Of a DNA stretch of 64,000 nucleotides, positions 9,129 through 20,784 are shown piece after piece. How positions within the stretch are numbered: the first letter of the stretch is position 1; each line of letters starts with the position of its first letter. The DNA is from Rikenellaceae bacterium (GTDB lineage: Bacteria; Bacteroidota; Bacteroidia; Bacteroidales; Rikenellaceae): NCBI GenBank assembly GCA_015060165.1, contig SUZC01000011.1, positions 1 through 64,000 on the forward strand, in the 5' to 3' direction. Under the pieces are notes generated by a model. That model saw nothing but the letters and a program-made list of their open reading frames with translations, was not told where the DNA came from and did no database searches. The position numbers and the translations under genes were made by a program.

Positions 9129-9136
9129 TATATTTG
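9129..9136 (+). promoter_or_regulatory. -7 promoter element for the DUF4332 gene
   Basis: TATATTTG, perfect TAnnTTTG, 30 bp before the ATG at 9166. Confidence 0.55.
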
Positions 9137-9165
9137 TATAGTGAACCAAACTAAATCATTAACAT

Positions 9166-9573
9166 ATGGCATACAAAATTATCGACATCGAGGGCATAGG
9201 CGAGGCTTATGCTGCGAAATTGGAGGCAGCTGGTGTTGCAACTCCTGAGGCGTTGCTTGCAGCTTGTGCAACAGCGAAGGGCCGCAAAGAGATGGCAGAG
9301 AAGACAGAAATTAGTGAGAAGCTTATCCTTCGTTGGACTAATCACGCCGATTTGTTCCGTATTAAGGGTGTAGGACCTCAGTTTGCTGAGTTGTTGGAGG
9401 CTGCGGGTGTTGACACTGTTAAGGAGTTCCGTCATCGTGTAGCTGCTAATTTGCAGGCTAAGATGGAGGAGGTTAATGCCGAGAAAAATCTTGTAAACCG
9501 CGTTCCTTCTGAGAGTGAGCTCCAGAAGATGATCGATCAGGCTAAGGAGATGGAGCCGGTGATGACTTACTAA
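9166..9573 (+). CDS. DUF4332 helix-hairpin-helix protein
   Basis: 135 residues, cytoplasmic, no signal. Two helix-hairpin-helix-like units are visible: IEGIGEAYAAKLEAAGV at residues 8-24, and IKGVGPQFAELLEAAGVDT at about 66-84. The residues between are helical. This is the DUF4332 pattern, thought to bind nucleic acid by analogy with HhH proteins, though no activity is established. It is monocistronic: its own promoter upstream and a strong terminator 24 bp after the stop. Confidence 0.85.
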   Translation: MAYKIIDIEGIGEAYAAKLEAAGVATPEALLAACATAKGRKEMAEKTEISEKLILRWTNHADLFRIKGVGPQFAELLEAAGVDTVKEFRHRVAANLQAKMEEVNAEKNLVNRVPSESELQKMIDQAKEMEPVMTY

Positions 9574-9597
9574 GAGTTTAAACAATTCGAGTTTGAA

Positions 9598-9630
9598 GAG
9601 CGATCGCAAATGTGGTCGCTCTTTTTTTTT
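9598..9630 (+). terminator. Terminator after the DUF4332 gene
   Basis: GAGCGA (9598-9603) pairs with TCGCTC (9616-9621), followed by nine T. Confidence 0.75.
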
Positions 9631-9667
9631 GTATGGTTATTGCAACATAGGGGTAAAAGTTATAGTT

Positions 9668-10195
9668 ATGAATAAATACTCTAAGAGAACTATGTTGCTG
9701 GCTTTGGCTATGTTGATTTTTGCGCTGACGGCATACGCCGAGGACCGCAAGCAGGAGATTAATACTGCAACCGTACCTAATTTCGACTTAAAGGCCTTTA
9801 TGGGTCGCTGGTACGAAATTGCTCGCCTTGATAACCGTTTTGAACGAGGTATGACCAATGTGATTGCCGATTATACGTTGCAACCCGATGGTAAGATTCG
9901 AATAGTCAATAGTGGTATGCGCGATGGAAAATACCATGAGACTATTGGTCGCGGAAAGGTTACCAGGCAGACGGGGCGATTGCGCGTTTCGTTTTTTATG
10001 TTTTTCTATTCGGATTACAATGTGATGGCAATGGCACAAAATGGAGAGTGGGTGCTTGTGGGAGGCAATTCTCCGAAATATCTTTGGATTCTGGCCAGAA
10101 AGAAGAATCTTTCGGAGGAGACACTCAATCATATAATCGGTTTGGCGCGTGATCGGGGATATGATACTGATGCATTGATTTTCAGCCACGAGTAG
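9668..10195 (+). CDS. Lipocalin family protein (Blc-like)
   Basis: 175 residues. The ATG at 9668 begins a signal peptide ending LTAYA near residue 24; the frame stays open 25 codons upstream but without signal character. The lipocalin block FMGRWYEIARLDNRFERG lies at about residues 45-62, a second conserved strand ADYTLQPDGKIRIVNSG follows, and YLWILAR near residue 139 is the third lipocalin block. There is no lipobox cysteine, unlike E. coli Blc, so the protein should be soluble in the periplasm. Bacterial lipocalins of this type bind fatty acids or lysophospholipids. Confidence 0.88.
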   Translation: MNKYSKRTMLLALAMLIFALTAYAEDRKQEINTATVPNFDLKAFMGRWYEIARLDNRFERGMTNVIADYTLQPDGKIRIVNSGMRDGKYHETIGRGKVTRQTGRLRVSFFMFFYSDYNVMAMAQNGEWVLVGGNSPKYLWILARKKNLSEETLNHIIGLARDRGYDTDALIFSHE

Positions 10196-10206
10196 AGGCA
10201 AAAGCA

Positions 10207-10237
10207 ATTTTCCATCAACCGATTCGTTGTGGAAAAT
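10207..10237. terminator. Hairpin between convergent lipocalin and propeller-like genes
   Basis: ATTTTCCA (10207-10214) pairs with TGGAAAAT (10230-10237), and the inner CAAC/GTTG extends the stem past a bulged T. It is A-T-rich and lacks a long T-run, so it is a weaker candidate. Confidence 0.45.
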
Positions 10238-10251
10238 AGTTATGAGCTGAA

Positions 10252-11109
10252 TTATTTCTCTAGACCATTCACCTTAAATCGGTATATTCTATTGGCTCTT
10301 GCATCACGAGGAGTATGGAATGAGATGTAGAGTTTTGAGCCCTTGTCGGCTACTCCTTCGGGTTCGTATGGGATGTGATTGAGGTCGAGAGTGGCTATTT
10401 TGCGGCAATCTACGATATCAACTATATGCATATAGCGCTCACGCGATGGCAATCCATCGGGCAGATATGCGTAACGATGCTTTATCATACTTCCCTGCGG
10501 AATTGCAATGTCGCCGAGCGGAATCGATGCAATGGAGTCTTCCGGTTTGAGGTGTACCTCTCGGTTTTTGTCGCTGTCGCCAATTCTTGGCAGGCGGAAT
10601 GCTTTGAGCATTCGTATTTTACCTATGGTGCAATATAGATATATCAGATTGTGTTTGCGGTCAACCACCCAGTCGCTTGGGCCGGTGGTTTCTGTGCCAT
10701 CATAATGGATAGTCTGCACGAGTCGTGAACCTTCGAGTGAGATATCGTTAACATAACAGGCCCGATTGCCTCTGCATTCAGTTACGTAGAGTAGCGGGAA
10801 TCTGGAGCTCTTGCTATAATACTCGTTACCGAACGAGGCGTTGTTGCAATGCCCTGTATTGCCCTCCATTATGTAGGTGTTGATAAATTTTTTGCGGCGA
10901 ATATCCACAACCACGCATTGCCCCTTGTCGTGCATCAGAAATGCGTAGCGACCCCATATGGCCATACCTTGCGAAGAGCCATTAACCTGCACATTATCGG
11001 GCAGGAGCTCAGCGACGTTAAACTCCTCGCTCATAGCGAGATTGAGCTGTTGGGCCGATGCACCGATGCTCGATAGTACCAATATTATTGTGAGGAATAG
11101 GATTTTCAT
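10252..11109 (-). CDS. Secreted protein, probably beta-propeller-like, function unknown
   Basis: 285 residues with a signal peptide (MKILFLTIILVLSSIGASAQ). The rest alternates short beta-strands: SQGMAIWGRYAFLMHDKGQCVVVD near residue 46, then LLYVTECRGNRACYV, LIYLYC, YMHIVDIVDC and EPEGVADKGSKLYISFH. These look like blades of a WD/NHL-like propeller, and the last resembles NHL or TolB repeats. No catalytic motif is seen. The ATG shares one base with the dxs stop codon (TAATG at 11107-11111 on the minus strand). The two genes are thus probably co-transcribed and translationally coupled, although no functional link is obvious. Confidence 0.65.
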   Translation of the reverse strand: MKILFLTIILVLSSIGASAQQLNLAMSEEFNVAELLPDNVQVNGSSQGMAIWGRYAFLMHDKGQCVVVDIRRKKFINTYIMEGNTGHCNNASFGNEYYSKSSRFPLLYVTECRGNRACYVNDISLEGSRLVQTIHYDGTETTGPSDWVVDRKHNLIYLYCTIGKIRMLKAFRLPRIGDSDKNREVHLKPEDSIASIPLGDIAIPQGSMIKHRYAYLPDGLPSRERYMHIVDIVDCRKIATLDLNHIPYEPEGVADKGSKLYISFHTPRDARANRIYRFKVNGLEK

Positions 11110-13004
11110 TATATCATTGAGTTAATGGCCTTTTCGATGCCATCCACGTCGTAGCCACACAAAGCGTAGAGCTGGGCGGGTGTGCCGTGCTCAATGAAAC
11201 GGTCTTCGATGCCCAACGTCTTGACCTGTACTGTATAGCCGTTGTCGTTAAAGAACTTGATGATAGATTCACCTATGCCGCCCCTCAGAATGCCATCCTC
11301 GACGGTTATGACCTTCTGGAACATCTTTCCGACTTCGTGTAGCAACTCCTCATCCAAGGGTTTCGCAAAGCGCATATCGTAGTGGGCAATTGTGGCCTTG
11401 CCGGTAGCCTCGATACGCTCTATTGCCTTAGCTGCAAAGTTGCCGACGGGGCCTAATGTCAATAACGCTACATCGTTTCCCGCTTTTATTTGACGACCAC
11501 GACCTGTGGTAATCATTGAGAATGGCTTGTCCTTCCACTCAACTCCCACTCCACAACCTCTTGGGTAGCGAATAGCGTATGGCGATGGCGTTTCGATGGC
11601 CGAATATAGCATATTACGAAGCTCGGCCTCGTTCATTGGCGATGCGACAATCATATTGGGTACACATGAGAAATAGGCTATGTCGAAAACACCGTGGTGT
11701 GTGGCGCCATCCTCGCCTACCAAGCCACCTCGGTCGAGGCAGAATGTGACGGGTAGATTTTGCAATGCAACGTCGTGAATTACATTGTCGTATGCACGTT
11801 GCATAAAGCTCGAATAGATATTGCAGACCGGATGCATTCCACCTGCCGCCAGACCGGCCGAGAAGGTCACTGCATGGCCTTCGGCAATTCCCACATCGAA
11901 GCAACGTTCAGGAATCTCGCGCATCATCGTATTCATAGAGCAACCCGAAGGCATAGCGGGGGTGATTCCAATAATCTTCTCATTTTTGCGGGCTAATTCA
12001 ACAAGTGTATCGCCAAACACATCTTGATATCTCGATGCTGAATCCTTCGATGGAATTCGTTCGCCAGTGTCGGGGTTGAAACGACCCGGAGCGTGCCATA
12101 CCGACTGATTATCCTCGGCGGGGGTATAGCCTTTTCCTTTAGTGGTGATGATATGTAGGAGCTTAGGTTCGTTGATATCTTTCAATGCCGAGAGAATTCT
12201 TACCAACTCCTCGATGTTATGTCCATCGATTTGGCCGAAATATCTGAAATTAAGGCTCTCAAATAGGTTGCTATTTTGCAATAGCCCCTGCTTGATGGCA
12301 TTGCCCACCTTTTGACACATACGCAAGAATGGAGGAACGTGGCCAAATATTCTCCACAACCATCTCTTGAAACGATTGTAATGCTTAGATGTAGATACGT
12401 GAGCTAAGTAGCTCTTTAAAGCTCCTGTCGCCTGGTCAATAGCCATATCGTTATCGTTGAGGATAACGAGTAGGTTGCCATTCTTGCCGTTCTTGTCGCC
12501 TGCATTGTTCAGTCCTTCGAAGGCCAGACCTCCCGTCATTGCACCATCGCCGATGATGGCTACCACGTGGCTGTTTTCGCCTTTTAGTTCTGCAGCTTTG
12601 GCCAATCCGAATGCTGCGGAGATAGATGTTGATGAGTGTCCTGCACCAAATGAGTCGTATTTGCTTTCGGCCATACGCGGGAATCCGCTTATACCTCCCA
12701 TTTTGCGATTTGTGGGGAATAGGTCGCGACGCTCGGTAATAATTTTGTGAGCATAAGCCTGATGACCTACGTCCCACACAAGTTTATCGTTCGGGACATC
12801 ATACACATAATGCAACGCTACGGTCAATTCAATAACTCCCAGACTTGAGGCTAAGTGACCTGGATTCTTCGAGCACTCTTCGATTATGTATTGTCTCAGT
12901 TCGGCGCAATATTGCGACAACTCCGACAATGAAAGTTGCTTCAAATCCTTCGGGGAATTGACTTTGTATAGTAGGTTGTATTCTATGTGTTGCATTGACT
13001 CCAT
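11109..13004 (-). CDS. dxs: 1-deoxy-D-xylulose-5-phosphate synthase
   Basis: 631 residues, full length. It condenses pyruvate and glyceraldehyde 3-phosphate, using thiamine diphosphate, in the first step of the MEP isoprenoid pathway. Visible signatures: GHLASSLGVIELTVALHYV near residue 50, GAGHSSTSISAAFGLAKA, the ThDP motif GDGAMTGG near residue 150, the pyrimidine-domain DRGGLVGEDGATHHGVFD near residue 428, and the C-terminal RFAKPLDEELL of the transketolase C domain. A -7-like TATTTTTG lies at 13009-13016 on the minus strand, so close to the ATG at 13004 that the leader would be nearly absent. The ATG at 12995 (fourth codon) is an alternative start. Confidence 0.97.
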   Translation of the reverse strand: MESMQHIEYNLLYKVNSPKDLKQLSLSELSQYCAELRQYIIEECSKNPGHLASSLGVIELTVALHYVYDVPNDKLVWDVGHQAYAHKIITERRDLFPTNRKMGGISGFPRMAESKYDSFGAGHSSTSISAAFGLAKAAELKGENSHVVAIIGDGAMTGGLAFEGLNNAGDKNGKNGNLLVILNDNDMAIDQATGALKSYLAHVSTSKHYNRFKRWLWRIFGHVPPFLRMCQKVGNAIKQGLLQNSNLFESLNFRYFGQIDGHNIEELVRILSALKDINEPKLLHIITTKGKGYTPAEDNQSVWHAPGRFNPDTGERIPSKDSASRYQDVFGDTLVELARKNEKIIGITPAMPSGCSMNTMMREIPERCFDVGIAEGHAVTFSAGLAAGGMHPVCNIYSSFMQRAYDNVIHDVALQNLPVTFCLDRGGLVGEDGATHHGVFDIAYFSCVPNMIVASPMNEAELRNMLYSAIETPSPYAIRYPRGCGVGVEWKDKPFSMITTGRGRQIKAGNDVALLTLGPVGNFAAKAIERIEATGKATIAHYDMRFAKPLDEELLHEVGKMFQKVITVEDGILRGGIGESIIKFFNDNGYTVQVKTLGIEDRFIEHGTPAQLYALCGYDVDGIEKAINSMI

Positions 13005-13054
13005 AGTGCAAAAATAGTTATTTTATGTCGTACTTGCAAAAAAGCCATTTCAAG

Positions 13055-13825
13055 TTATGCCACCGAGCAGGGTATACCTATCTCTTCGACTCTTTTGGCT
13101 ATGGATTGAAGTTGCTCACGATCAATCTTTTCCAAAGTCTTGCAGGGGGTGTCTCGGTCGAGCGAGTATACCATCACTTGTCGAGGAGATGTTTCGGCTA
13201 CGACTTTCAGCCAAGCCTCCACTTCTTTGTTGGTTGTGTTGTCAACGTGCTGACCATTGTAGTCACCTCGCATGAACATTGTCTGCAAGATAAAATCTCC
13301 CTCAAAGAGTTTCAGCAACTCCACCGTGTGCTGCACCGTATATCGCCCTGCAGGCTTATTCATAATTGCAACCGTAGAGTCGAAGGCTGAATCGAGTTTT
13401 AAGATATTGTTATCGACCCGTTTTAATGCTCTGCGTACATCCTCACGATGTATCTGTGTGGCGTTGCTCAACACCGAAACCTTTGCCGAAGGGCAATACT
13501 CATCACGCAAGGCGATTGTGAGGTCGATAATCTTCTCAAATTCGGGGTGCATTGTGGGCTCTCCGTTGCCTGCAAAAGTGATTACATCAGGTGGTGTTCC
13601 ATCGGCTACCATACGTTGCAGCGTCTTTTGCAATAGTTGCTTTACGTCGTCTGGCGAGTTGAATCGTCTCTTGCCGATATGCTCGTCGTTCCAGCCACAT
13701 TCGCAATATATGCAATCGAAACTACATAGTTTTGAATCTACGGGCAATAGGTTTACTCCCAACGATATGCCAAGTCGGCGTGAACGGATGGGTCCAAAAA
13801 TTATATCTTCGTAAAGTGCTGTCAT
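13055..13825 (-). CDS. Radical SAM protein
   Basis: 256 residues, cytoplasmic. The cluster motif CSFDCIYC (CxxxCxxC) at about residues 34-41 binds the [4Fe-4S] that cleaves S-adenosylmethionine, and AGNGEPTMHPEF near residue 88 is the SAM-contacting GGE-type motif. The overall layout resembles the small 'Fe-S oxidoreductase' COG0731-like radical SAM proteins, whose substrates are mostly unknown. There is no additional C-terminal cluster motif. It lies 24 bp downstream of the AraC gene on the same strand, so the two may be co-transcribed. Confidence 0.85.
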   Translation of the reverse strand: MTALYEDIIFGPIRSRRLGISLGVNLLPVDSKLCSFDCIYCECGWNDEHIGKRRFNSPDDVKQLLQKTLQRMVADGTPPDVITFAGNGEPTMHPEFEKIIDLTIALRDEYCPSAKVSVLSNATQIHREDVRRALKRVDNNILKLDSAFDSTVAIMNKPAGRYTVQHTVELLKLFEGDFILQTMFMRGDYNGQHVDNTTNKEVEAWLKVVAETSPRQVMVYSLDRDTPCKTLEKIDREQLQSIAKRVEEIGIPCSVA

Positions 13826-13849
13826 ATTCGATTTTATATTTCTCTATCG

Positions 13850-14677
13850 TTACATCTTTGACCTTCGGAACTCTTTGGGTGTCATCTGCGTATGTCGCAA
13901 AAAATACTGCCCGAAGAACGACGGATTGGGAAAGTTAAGTCGTGCAGAGATCTCCTGAATCGAGAGTTGTGTTGTCGAGAGGAGTGCTTTGGCATTGAGT
14001 ATCACCGAGCGAGTAATCCACTCGTTGGCATTTCGACCCGAAACTTGGCGGGTGATTATGGTTAGATACTTCGAGGTAATATCCAATTTATTGGCGTAAT
14101 ACTGCACCTCTCGCGAGATGGTGATATCAGTGGCCAATAGCGACATAAAACGCCTAAACAACATATCCTGTCGCGAACAGGGCTCACGCTTGGTTGGTAT
14201 GTCGTGGGCGTAAATTCCGGCTAACTCGTAGCAAAGGAGCATCAACATATGGGAGTTAATCTGCTGATGGTATGGATGTTGGTCGCGACTATCCTTGCGG
14301 TGCATCATCTCGCACACCTGCATAATATTATCCAACTGTTCTTGATTTAGCGAGATGCAGGGGTTATCGCGCATAAGTACGTGAATCGATTCAGCCGAGG
14401 GGATGTTTAATTCTCGTAAAAATGCGGTGTCGATAGCCAATGTGTAGCTTTGGAAATTTTCACCTCGGTGGAATGCTTGGATAATTGCACCAGGGAAAGC
14501 TACACACATTGTATTCTTACACAAGTTGTATTTGTTTTCGTTGATAATCACATACCCGTTTCCTTCTAGGCATATAAATATTCCTCCACGCCTAAGGACG
14601 TGAGGCATATTATCGAAATCGATAACTTCGTCGTATTCGTTGCTCGGTATGTATGTGAATAGGTTGTTGGCAGACAT
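13850..14677 (-). CDS. AraC family transcriptional regulator
   Basis: 275 residues. The N-terminal 150 residues look like a cupin-type sensing domain (GYVIINENKYNLCKNTMCVAFPG near residue 41). The last 100 residues carry the two helix-turn-helix units of AraC: YYANKLDITSKYLTIITRQVSG and the signature segment IQEISARLNFPNPSFFGQYFLRHTQMTPKEFR. The ligand is unknown. A TATATTTG promoter element precedes it, and the nearest same-strand gene is the radical SAM gene 24 bp downstream, a possible target or operon partner. Confidence 0.93.
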   Translation of the reverse strand: MSANNLFTYIPSNEYDEVIDFDNMPHVLRRGGIFICLEGNGYVIINENKYNLCKNTMCVAFPGAIIQAFHRGENFQSYTLAIDTAFLRELNIPSAESIHVLMRDNPCISLNQEQLDNIMQVCEMMHRKDSRDQHPYHQQINSHMLMLLCYELAGIYAHDIPTKREPCSRQDMLFRRFMSLLATDITISREVQYYANKLDITSKYLTIITRQVSGRNANEWITRSVILNAKALLSTTQLSIQEISARLNFPNPSFFGQYFLRHTQMTPKEFRRSKM

Positions 14678-14725
14678 ACAACATTGAGAAATTATTGCTA
14701 ATTGGTTTAAATGTTTTTCTTAATA

Positions 14726-14733
14726 CAAATATA
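14726..14733 (-). promoter_or_regulatory. -7 promoter element for the AraC gene
   Basis: TATATTTG in minus-strand sense, 49 bp before the ATG at 14677. Confidence 0.55.
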
Positions 14734-14882
14734 AGAATATTTCTCGACAATGTATATAAATATATCTATTATGGTCGGTAAATATTGCAAATAGTGGTGT
14801 AATAGAACATTTAGAAACTGTTAAAAATTTATTTACTTCATTCTTTTATGCTCTTTATGACTCTTTTTCCTTCTGATTCTCG

Positions 14883-15101
14883 TTATATAGCCACCGCTAC
14901 ACGCCTCAAATCAGAAGAGAAAATAGCCACAAAGCAGACTGTGAAATAATCTCGCAAACAAATTTTAACAGTTTTTTGAGACGCGACAAAAAAGCTGTAT
15001 AACAAGGCTCTTTTGTAGCCTCTCACGCCCTCTAAATCCTCACATACGTTTAGTATACTGCGGTTTATCGGGCTTCGAGGGCCTAAAATAGCTCCTGTCA
15101 T
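14883..15101. repeat. Dispersed intergenic repeat with CATAC-N5-GTAT hairpin
   Basis: This non-coding segment shares the block AATCCTCACATAC-N5-GTAT-CTGCGGT and a following GCCTAAAA with the intergenic DNA at 39120-39180. The block contains a small hairpin, CATAC at 15043-15047 and GTATA at 15053-15057. A 72-codon open frame on the minus strand covers the whole segment, but it resembles the spurious proteins predicted in dispersed repeats and has no ribosome binding site or promoter. The rest of 14678-15174 contains the AraC promoter and otherwise nothing I can name. Confidence 0.5.
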
Positions 15102-15174
15102 ATTAATATTGGTTTTACAAAAAAAATAAAATATTTCTTGTTTACAAAATATTTTCGTATGGTTTTTATAAAAA

Positions 15175-15210
15175 TAGTCCCATAAGTCTTTTATCGAACT
15201 TATGGGACTA
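15175..15210. terminator. Terminator downstream of the DUF4886 gene
   Basis: Perfect 13-bp arms TAGTCCCATAAGT (15175-15187) and ACTTATGGGACTA (15198-15210), with an A-rich tract to the left that gives U-rich RNA on the minus strand. Confidence 0.65.
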
Positions 15211-15240
15211 TCTATGGGTTATAAGATATTTCGATGTTGT

Positions 15241-16017
15241 TTATTTTATGTTGAGAATCATCTTGTTCTCGAAGACGGTTTTTTGCGCTGCCTGCTGTAT
15301 GTATTCAGCCTTTTCGGACGCAAAACCTGCTGTAAAGGTGGTCTGATATGGCGATACGAAGATGGTAGTGTAGATAACATTTGCCGCCAAGTATGTGCCG
15401 AGAGTAGATGGGTGCGACAAATCCGATGTGTAGAGCTGATAATCGGGACGTTCCGCACGAACTCGCTGCCAAGCCATACCAACGGGAGCGCAACGCGCAT
15501 TGTTTTGGTAGGTCATCTCCAAATAACTTGTCTTTATGCGCTCCTGCATACCTTCGTAGGTGTAGGCAAGCGGATAGTTGTCGATTTTGTGGGTTGTACC
15601 GTACTTGTGACCCCACGTCATATAGAATATGGTCTTAGCTTTGGGTGAGCCAATGTGAATGAGGCTATCGAGCGACTTCGCTGCGGGGTACGACTCGCCC
15701 ATAACTACTTCGGTCGGCTTTGCGGGTGTGCTGCTCTGCTCTTGAAGCACCACGAAATCCCACTTTTGCGAGGTGAGCATATCGCGTAGCTTTTGGTTTT
15801 TCAGGTGGCCACTCAATTTCTCTCCGCCTTTGGTTACGCTCTTTACCGATAGCTTTTTCTTTTGGCTTTTGGCTATCTCGTAAACCATCTTTGGCAGGTC
15901 GTGAAAGTAGGTGTAGCTGTTACCTATAAATAATAATCGGAGTGAATCTTGTTTTGTGTTTTGAGCCATCGCAAAGCAAGGAATCAACGCTAGCAATGTG
16001 AAAAGAATACGTTTCAT
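15241..16017 (-). CDS. Secreted DUF4886 SGNH-like hydrolase
   Basis: 258 residues, signal peptide MKRILFTLLALIPCFAMAQ. The SGNH block I appears as LLFIGNSYT (serine near residue 33), WDFVVLQEQSS near residue 86 matches a middle block, and the C-terminal DLSHPSTLGTYLAA near residue 200 contains the Asp/His pair of block V. These mark the DUF4886 group of SGNH hydrolases, probably carbohydrate esterases or related deacylases in the periplasm. The substrate is not deducible. It stands alone with its own promoter and terminator. Confidence 0.8.
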   Translation of the reverse strand: MKRILFTLLALIPCFAMAQNTKQDSLRLLFIGNSYTYFHDLPKMVYEIAKSQKKKLSVKSVTKGGEKLSGHLKNQKLRDMLTSQKWDFVVLQEQSSTPAKPTEVVMGESYPAAKSLDSLIHIGSPKAKTIFYMTWGHKYGTTHKIDNYPLAYTYEGMQERIKTSYLEMTYQNNARCAPVGMAWQRVRAERPDYQLYTSDLSHPSTLGTYLAANVIYTTIFVSPYQTTFTAGFASEKAEYIQQAAQKTVFENKMILNIK

Positions 16018-16041
16018 ATAGGTTTGTAGTTAATGTTCACA

Positions 16042-16049
16042 CAAATATA
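16042..16049 (-). promoter_or_regulatory. -7 promoter element for the DUF4886 gene
   Basis: TATATTTG in minus-strand sense, 25 bp before the ATG at 16017. Confidence 0.5.
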
Positions 16050-16252
16050 GTGTTTTTTGTTTACTATTACGACTTTGTCGGGAATTTTTATAATGTATAT
16101 GCACAAAAAAAGGCGACCGGAAAGTCGCCTTTTACTAAATGTATGAGTTTCTCAAAACTGATTACTCAACAGTACCAGCTGAACCCAAAACGTTCTCGCA
16201 CTTGTGCAAAAATAAAAATCAATAAACCTCAGGGAAGCGTCAGCGACCAAAG

Positions 16253-16277
16253 CCCCTCCCTTTGACAAAGGGAGGGG
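16253..16277. repeat. G/C-rich palindrome inside the fba duplication spacer
   Basis: CCCCTCCCTTT (16253-16263) and AAAGGGAGGGG (16267-16277) are perfect arms around GAC, followed by TTGGGGAGGG. The composition is quite unlike the surrounding A-T-rich intergenic DNA, suggesting a small mobile repeat unit (REP/MITE-like). Confidence 0.5.
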
Positions 16278-16323
16278 TTGGGGAGGGAATGTAAATATGG
16301 AGCGAAGCTTTTATATGCACAAG

Positions 16324-16349
16324 AAAAGGCGACTGGAAAGTCGCCTTTT
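16324..16349 (-). terminator. fba terminator (duplicated at 16108-16133)
   Basis: AAAAGGCGACT pairs with AGTCGCCTTTT around a 4-nt loop, 29 bp after the fba stop codon. The copy at 16108-16133 keeps the stem with one base changed. Confidence 0.75.
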
Positions 16350-16377
16350 ACTAAATGTATGAGTTTCTCAAATTCGA

Positions 16378-17373
16378 TTACTCAACAGTACCAGCTGAAC
16401 CCAAAACGTTCTCGCACTTGTGCATATAAAGCTTCTTGAGCTCGTCGCGTGCGGGACCCAAGTACTTACGAGGGTCGAACTCTGCTGGATTGTCAACGAA
16501 TACCTTGCGAACCATAGCAGTCATAGCAAGACGGCCGTCTGAGTCGATGTTGATCTTGCAAACTGCAGACTTAGCAGCCTTACGCAACTCCTCCTCAGGA
16601 ATACCTACTGCATCCTTCAATGCACCACCGTGAGTGTTGATAATCTTTACATACTCCTGTGGTACTGATGATGAACCGTGCAATACGATAGGGAAGCCAG
16701 GGATCTGCTTCTCGATCTCTGCCAAGATGTCGAAACGCAATGGGGGAGGAACCAAGATGCCGTCCTCGTTGCGAGTACACTGCTCAGGCTTAAACTTGTT
16801 AGCACCGTGTGAAGTACCGATTGAGATAGCCAATGAGTCAACGCCAGTCTTCGATACGAAGTCGATAACCTCCTCAGGGCGAGTGTAGTGAGCAACCTCA
16901 GAAGAAACCTCGTCCTCAACACCAGCCAATACGCCAAGCTCACCTTCAACTGTTACATCGAACTGGTGTGCATAGTCAACAACCTGCTTAGTAAGAGCAA
17001 CGTTCTCGTCGTAAGGAAGGTGTGAACCGTCGATCATTACAGAAGAGAAGCCCATATCGATACAGCTCTTGCACAACTCAAATGAGTTACCGTGATCGAG
17101 GTGCAAAACGATAGGAATGTTCTTACCCAACTCCTTTGCATACTCTACAGCACCCTGAGCCATATAACGCAACAAAGTCTGGTTAGCGTACTTACGTGCG
17201 CCTGAAGATACCTGCAAAATAACGGGTGAAGAGCACTCTACACAAGCAGAGATGATAGCCTGCATCTGCTCCATATTGTTGAAGTTGAACGCTGGAATAG
17301 CGTAACCACCCTCGATAGCCTTCTTGAACATCTCACGAGTGTTCACAAGACCCAAATCCTTGTAAGAAATCAT
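16378..17373 (-). CDS. fba: Class II fructose-bisphosphate aldolase
   Basis: 331 residues. It catalyses reversible cleavage of fructose 1,6-bisphosphate in glycolysis and gluconeogenesis with a divalent metal. Class II signatures: AIPAFNFNNMEQMQAI near residue 26, the metal-binding LHLDHGNSFELCK near residues 92-104 (aspartate and histidine), the phosphate-binding SIGTSHGANK near residue 185, and LHGSSSVPQEY near residue 232. It ends ENVLGSAGTVE. The longer C-terminus fits the class IIB-type enzymes found in Bacteroidetes. It is transcribed alone from a TATCTTTG promoter, and its terminal codons and terminator are duplicated just downstream. Confidence 0.96.
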   Translation of the reverse strand: MISYKDLGLVNTREMFKKAIEGGYAIPAFNFNNMEQMQAIISACVECSSPVILQVSSGARKYANQTLLRYMAQGAVEYAKELGKNIPIVLHLDHGNSFELCKSCIDMGFSSVMIDGSHLPYDENVALTKQVVDYAHQFDVTVEGELGVLAGVEDEVSSEVAHYTRPEEVIDFVSKTGVDSLAISIGTSHGANKFKPEQCTRNEDGILVPPPLRFDILAEIEKQIPGFPIVLHGSSSVPQEYVKIINTHGGALKDAVGIPEEELRKAAKSAVCKINIDSDGRLAMTAMVRKVFVDNPAEFDPRKYLGPARDELKKLYMHKCENVLGSAGTVE

Positions 17374-17452
17374 AGTTTTTCTGTTTTATTATGAATTAGT
17401 GAATAAATTCAGTTTATACTGATGCGGTCTCGTTAAAGGCCCTACATCGGTG

Positions 17453-17460
17453 CAAAGATA
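17453..17460 (-). promoter_or_regulatory. -7 promoter element for fba
   Basis: TATCTTTG in minus-strand sense, about 80 bp before the ATG. Confidence 0.55.
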
Positions 17461-17588
17461 CAAAATAATTGCATTGTGAGAAATTTTTTTATGCTCATTT
17501 GTTCTCCTAAATCGATAATATTCTTCACATTGTTGTTGAGCGTGATATTTAAATATCATTTTTTGACTTGTCTGGAGATATAATCGAA

Positions 17589-17628
17589 AAAAAACGACAA
17601 CTCAGGAGAACCCGAATTGTCGTTTTTT
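17589..17628 (-). terminator. Terminator of the lacZ operon
   Basis: Perfect arms AAAAAACGACAA (17589-17600) and TTGTCGTTTTTT (17617-17628). It starts 18 bp after the lacZ stop codon and gives a U-run on the minus strand. Confidence 0.75.
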
Positions 17629-17646
17629 GAGGTATATATCAAACTC

Positions 17647-20745
<3,099 letters not shown>

Positions 20746-20784
20746 TTATATTTTTTGATATTCTGAATCTTTAGTTTGGCGGTA

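Larger units (their letters stand above)
16096..16424. repeat. Direct duplication of the fba 3' end plus terminator (two 113-bp copies)
   Basis: The segment 16312-16424 holds the last 15 codons of fba, its stop codon and its terminator. A copy lies at 16096-16208 with five mismatches out of 113 bases. The coding part is identical, including the stop codon. The 103-bp spacer (16209-16311) is unrelated DNA with a C/G-rich palindrome. The segment 16304-16323 (GAAGCTTTTATATGCACAAG) is the near-perfect inverted complement of fba coding bases 16417-16435, so short inverted repeats also flank the true gene end. Minus-strand transcripts therefore meet two near-identical terminators in series. Apart from the DUF4886 promoter, 16018-16377 holds nothing else. 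Confidence 0.9.

Noticed and set aside
14883..15101. 72-codon minus-strand open frame in the AraC to DUF4886 gap
   Set aside because: It coincides with the dispersed repeat, has no promoter or ribosome binding site, and shares DNA with a non-coding site at 39 kb.
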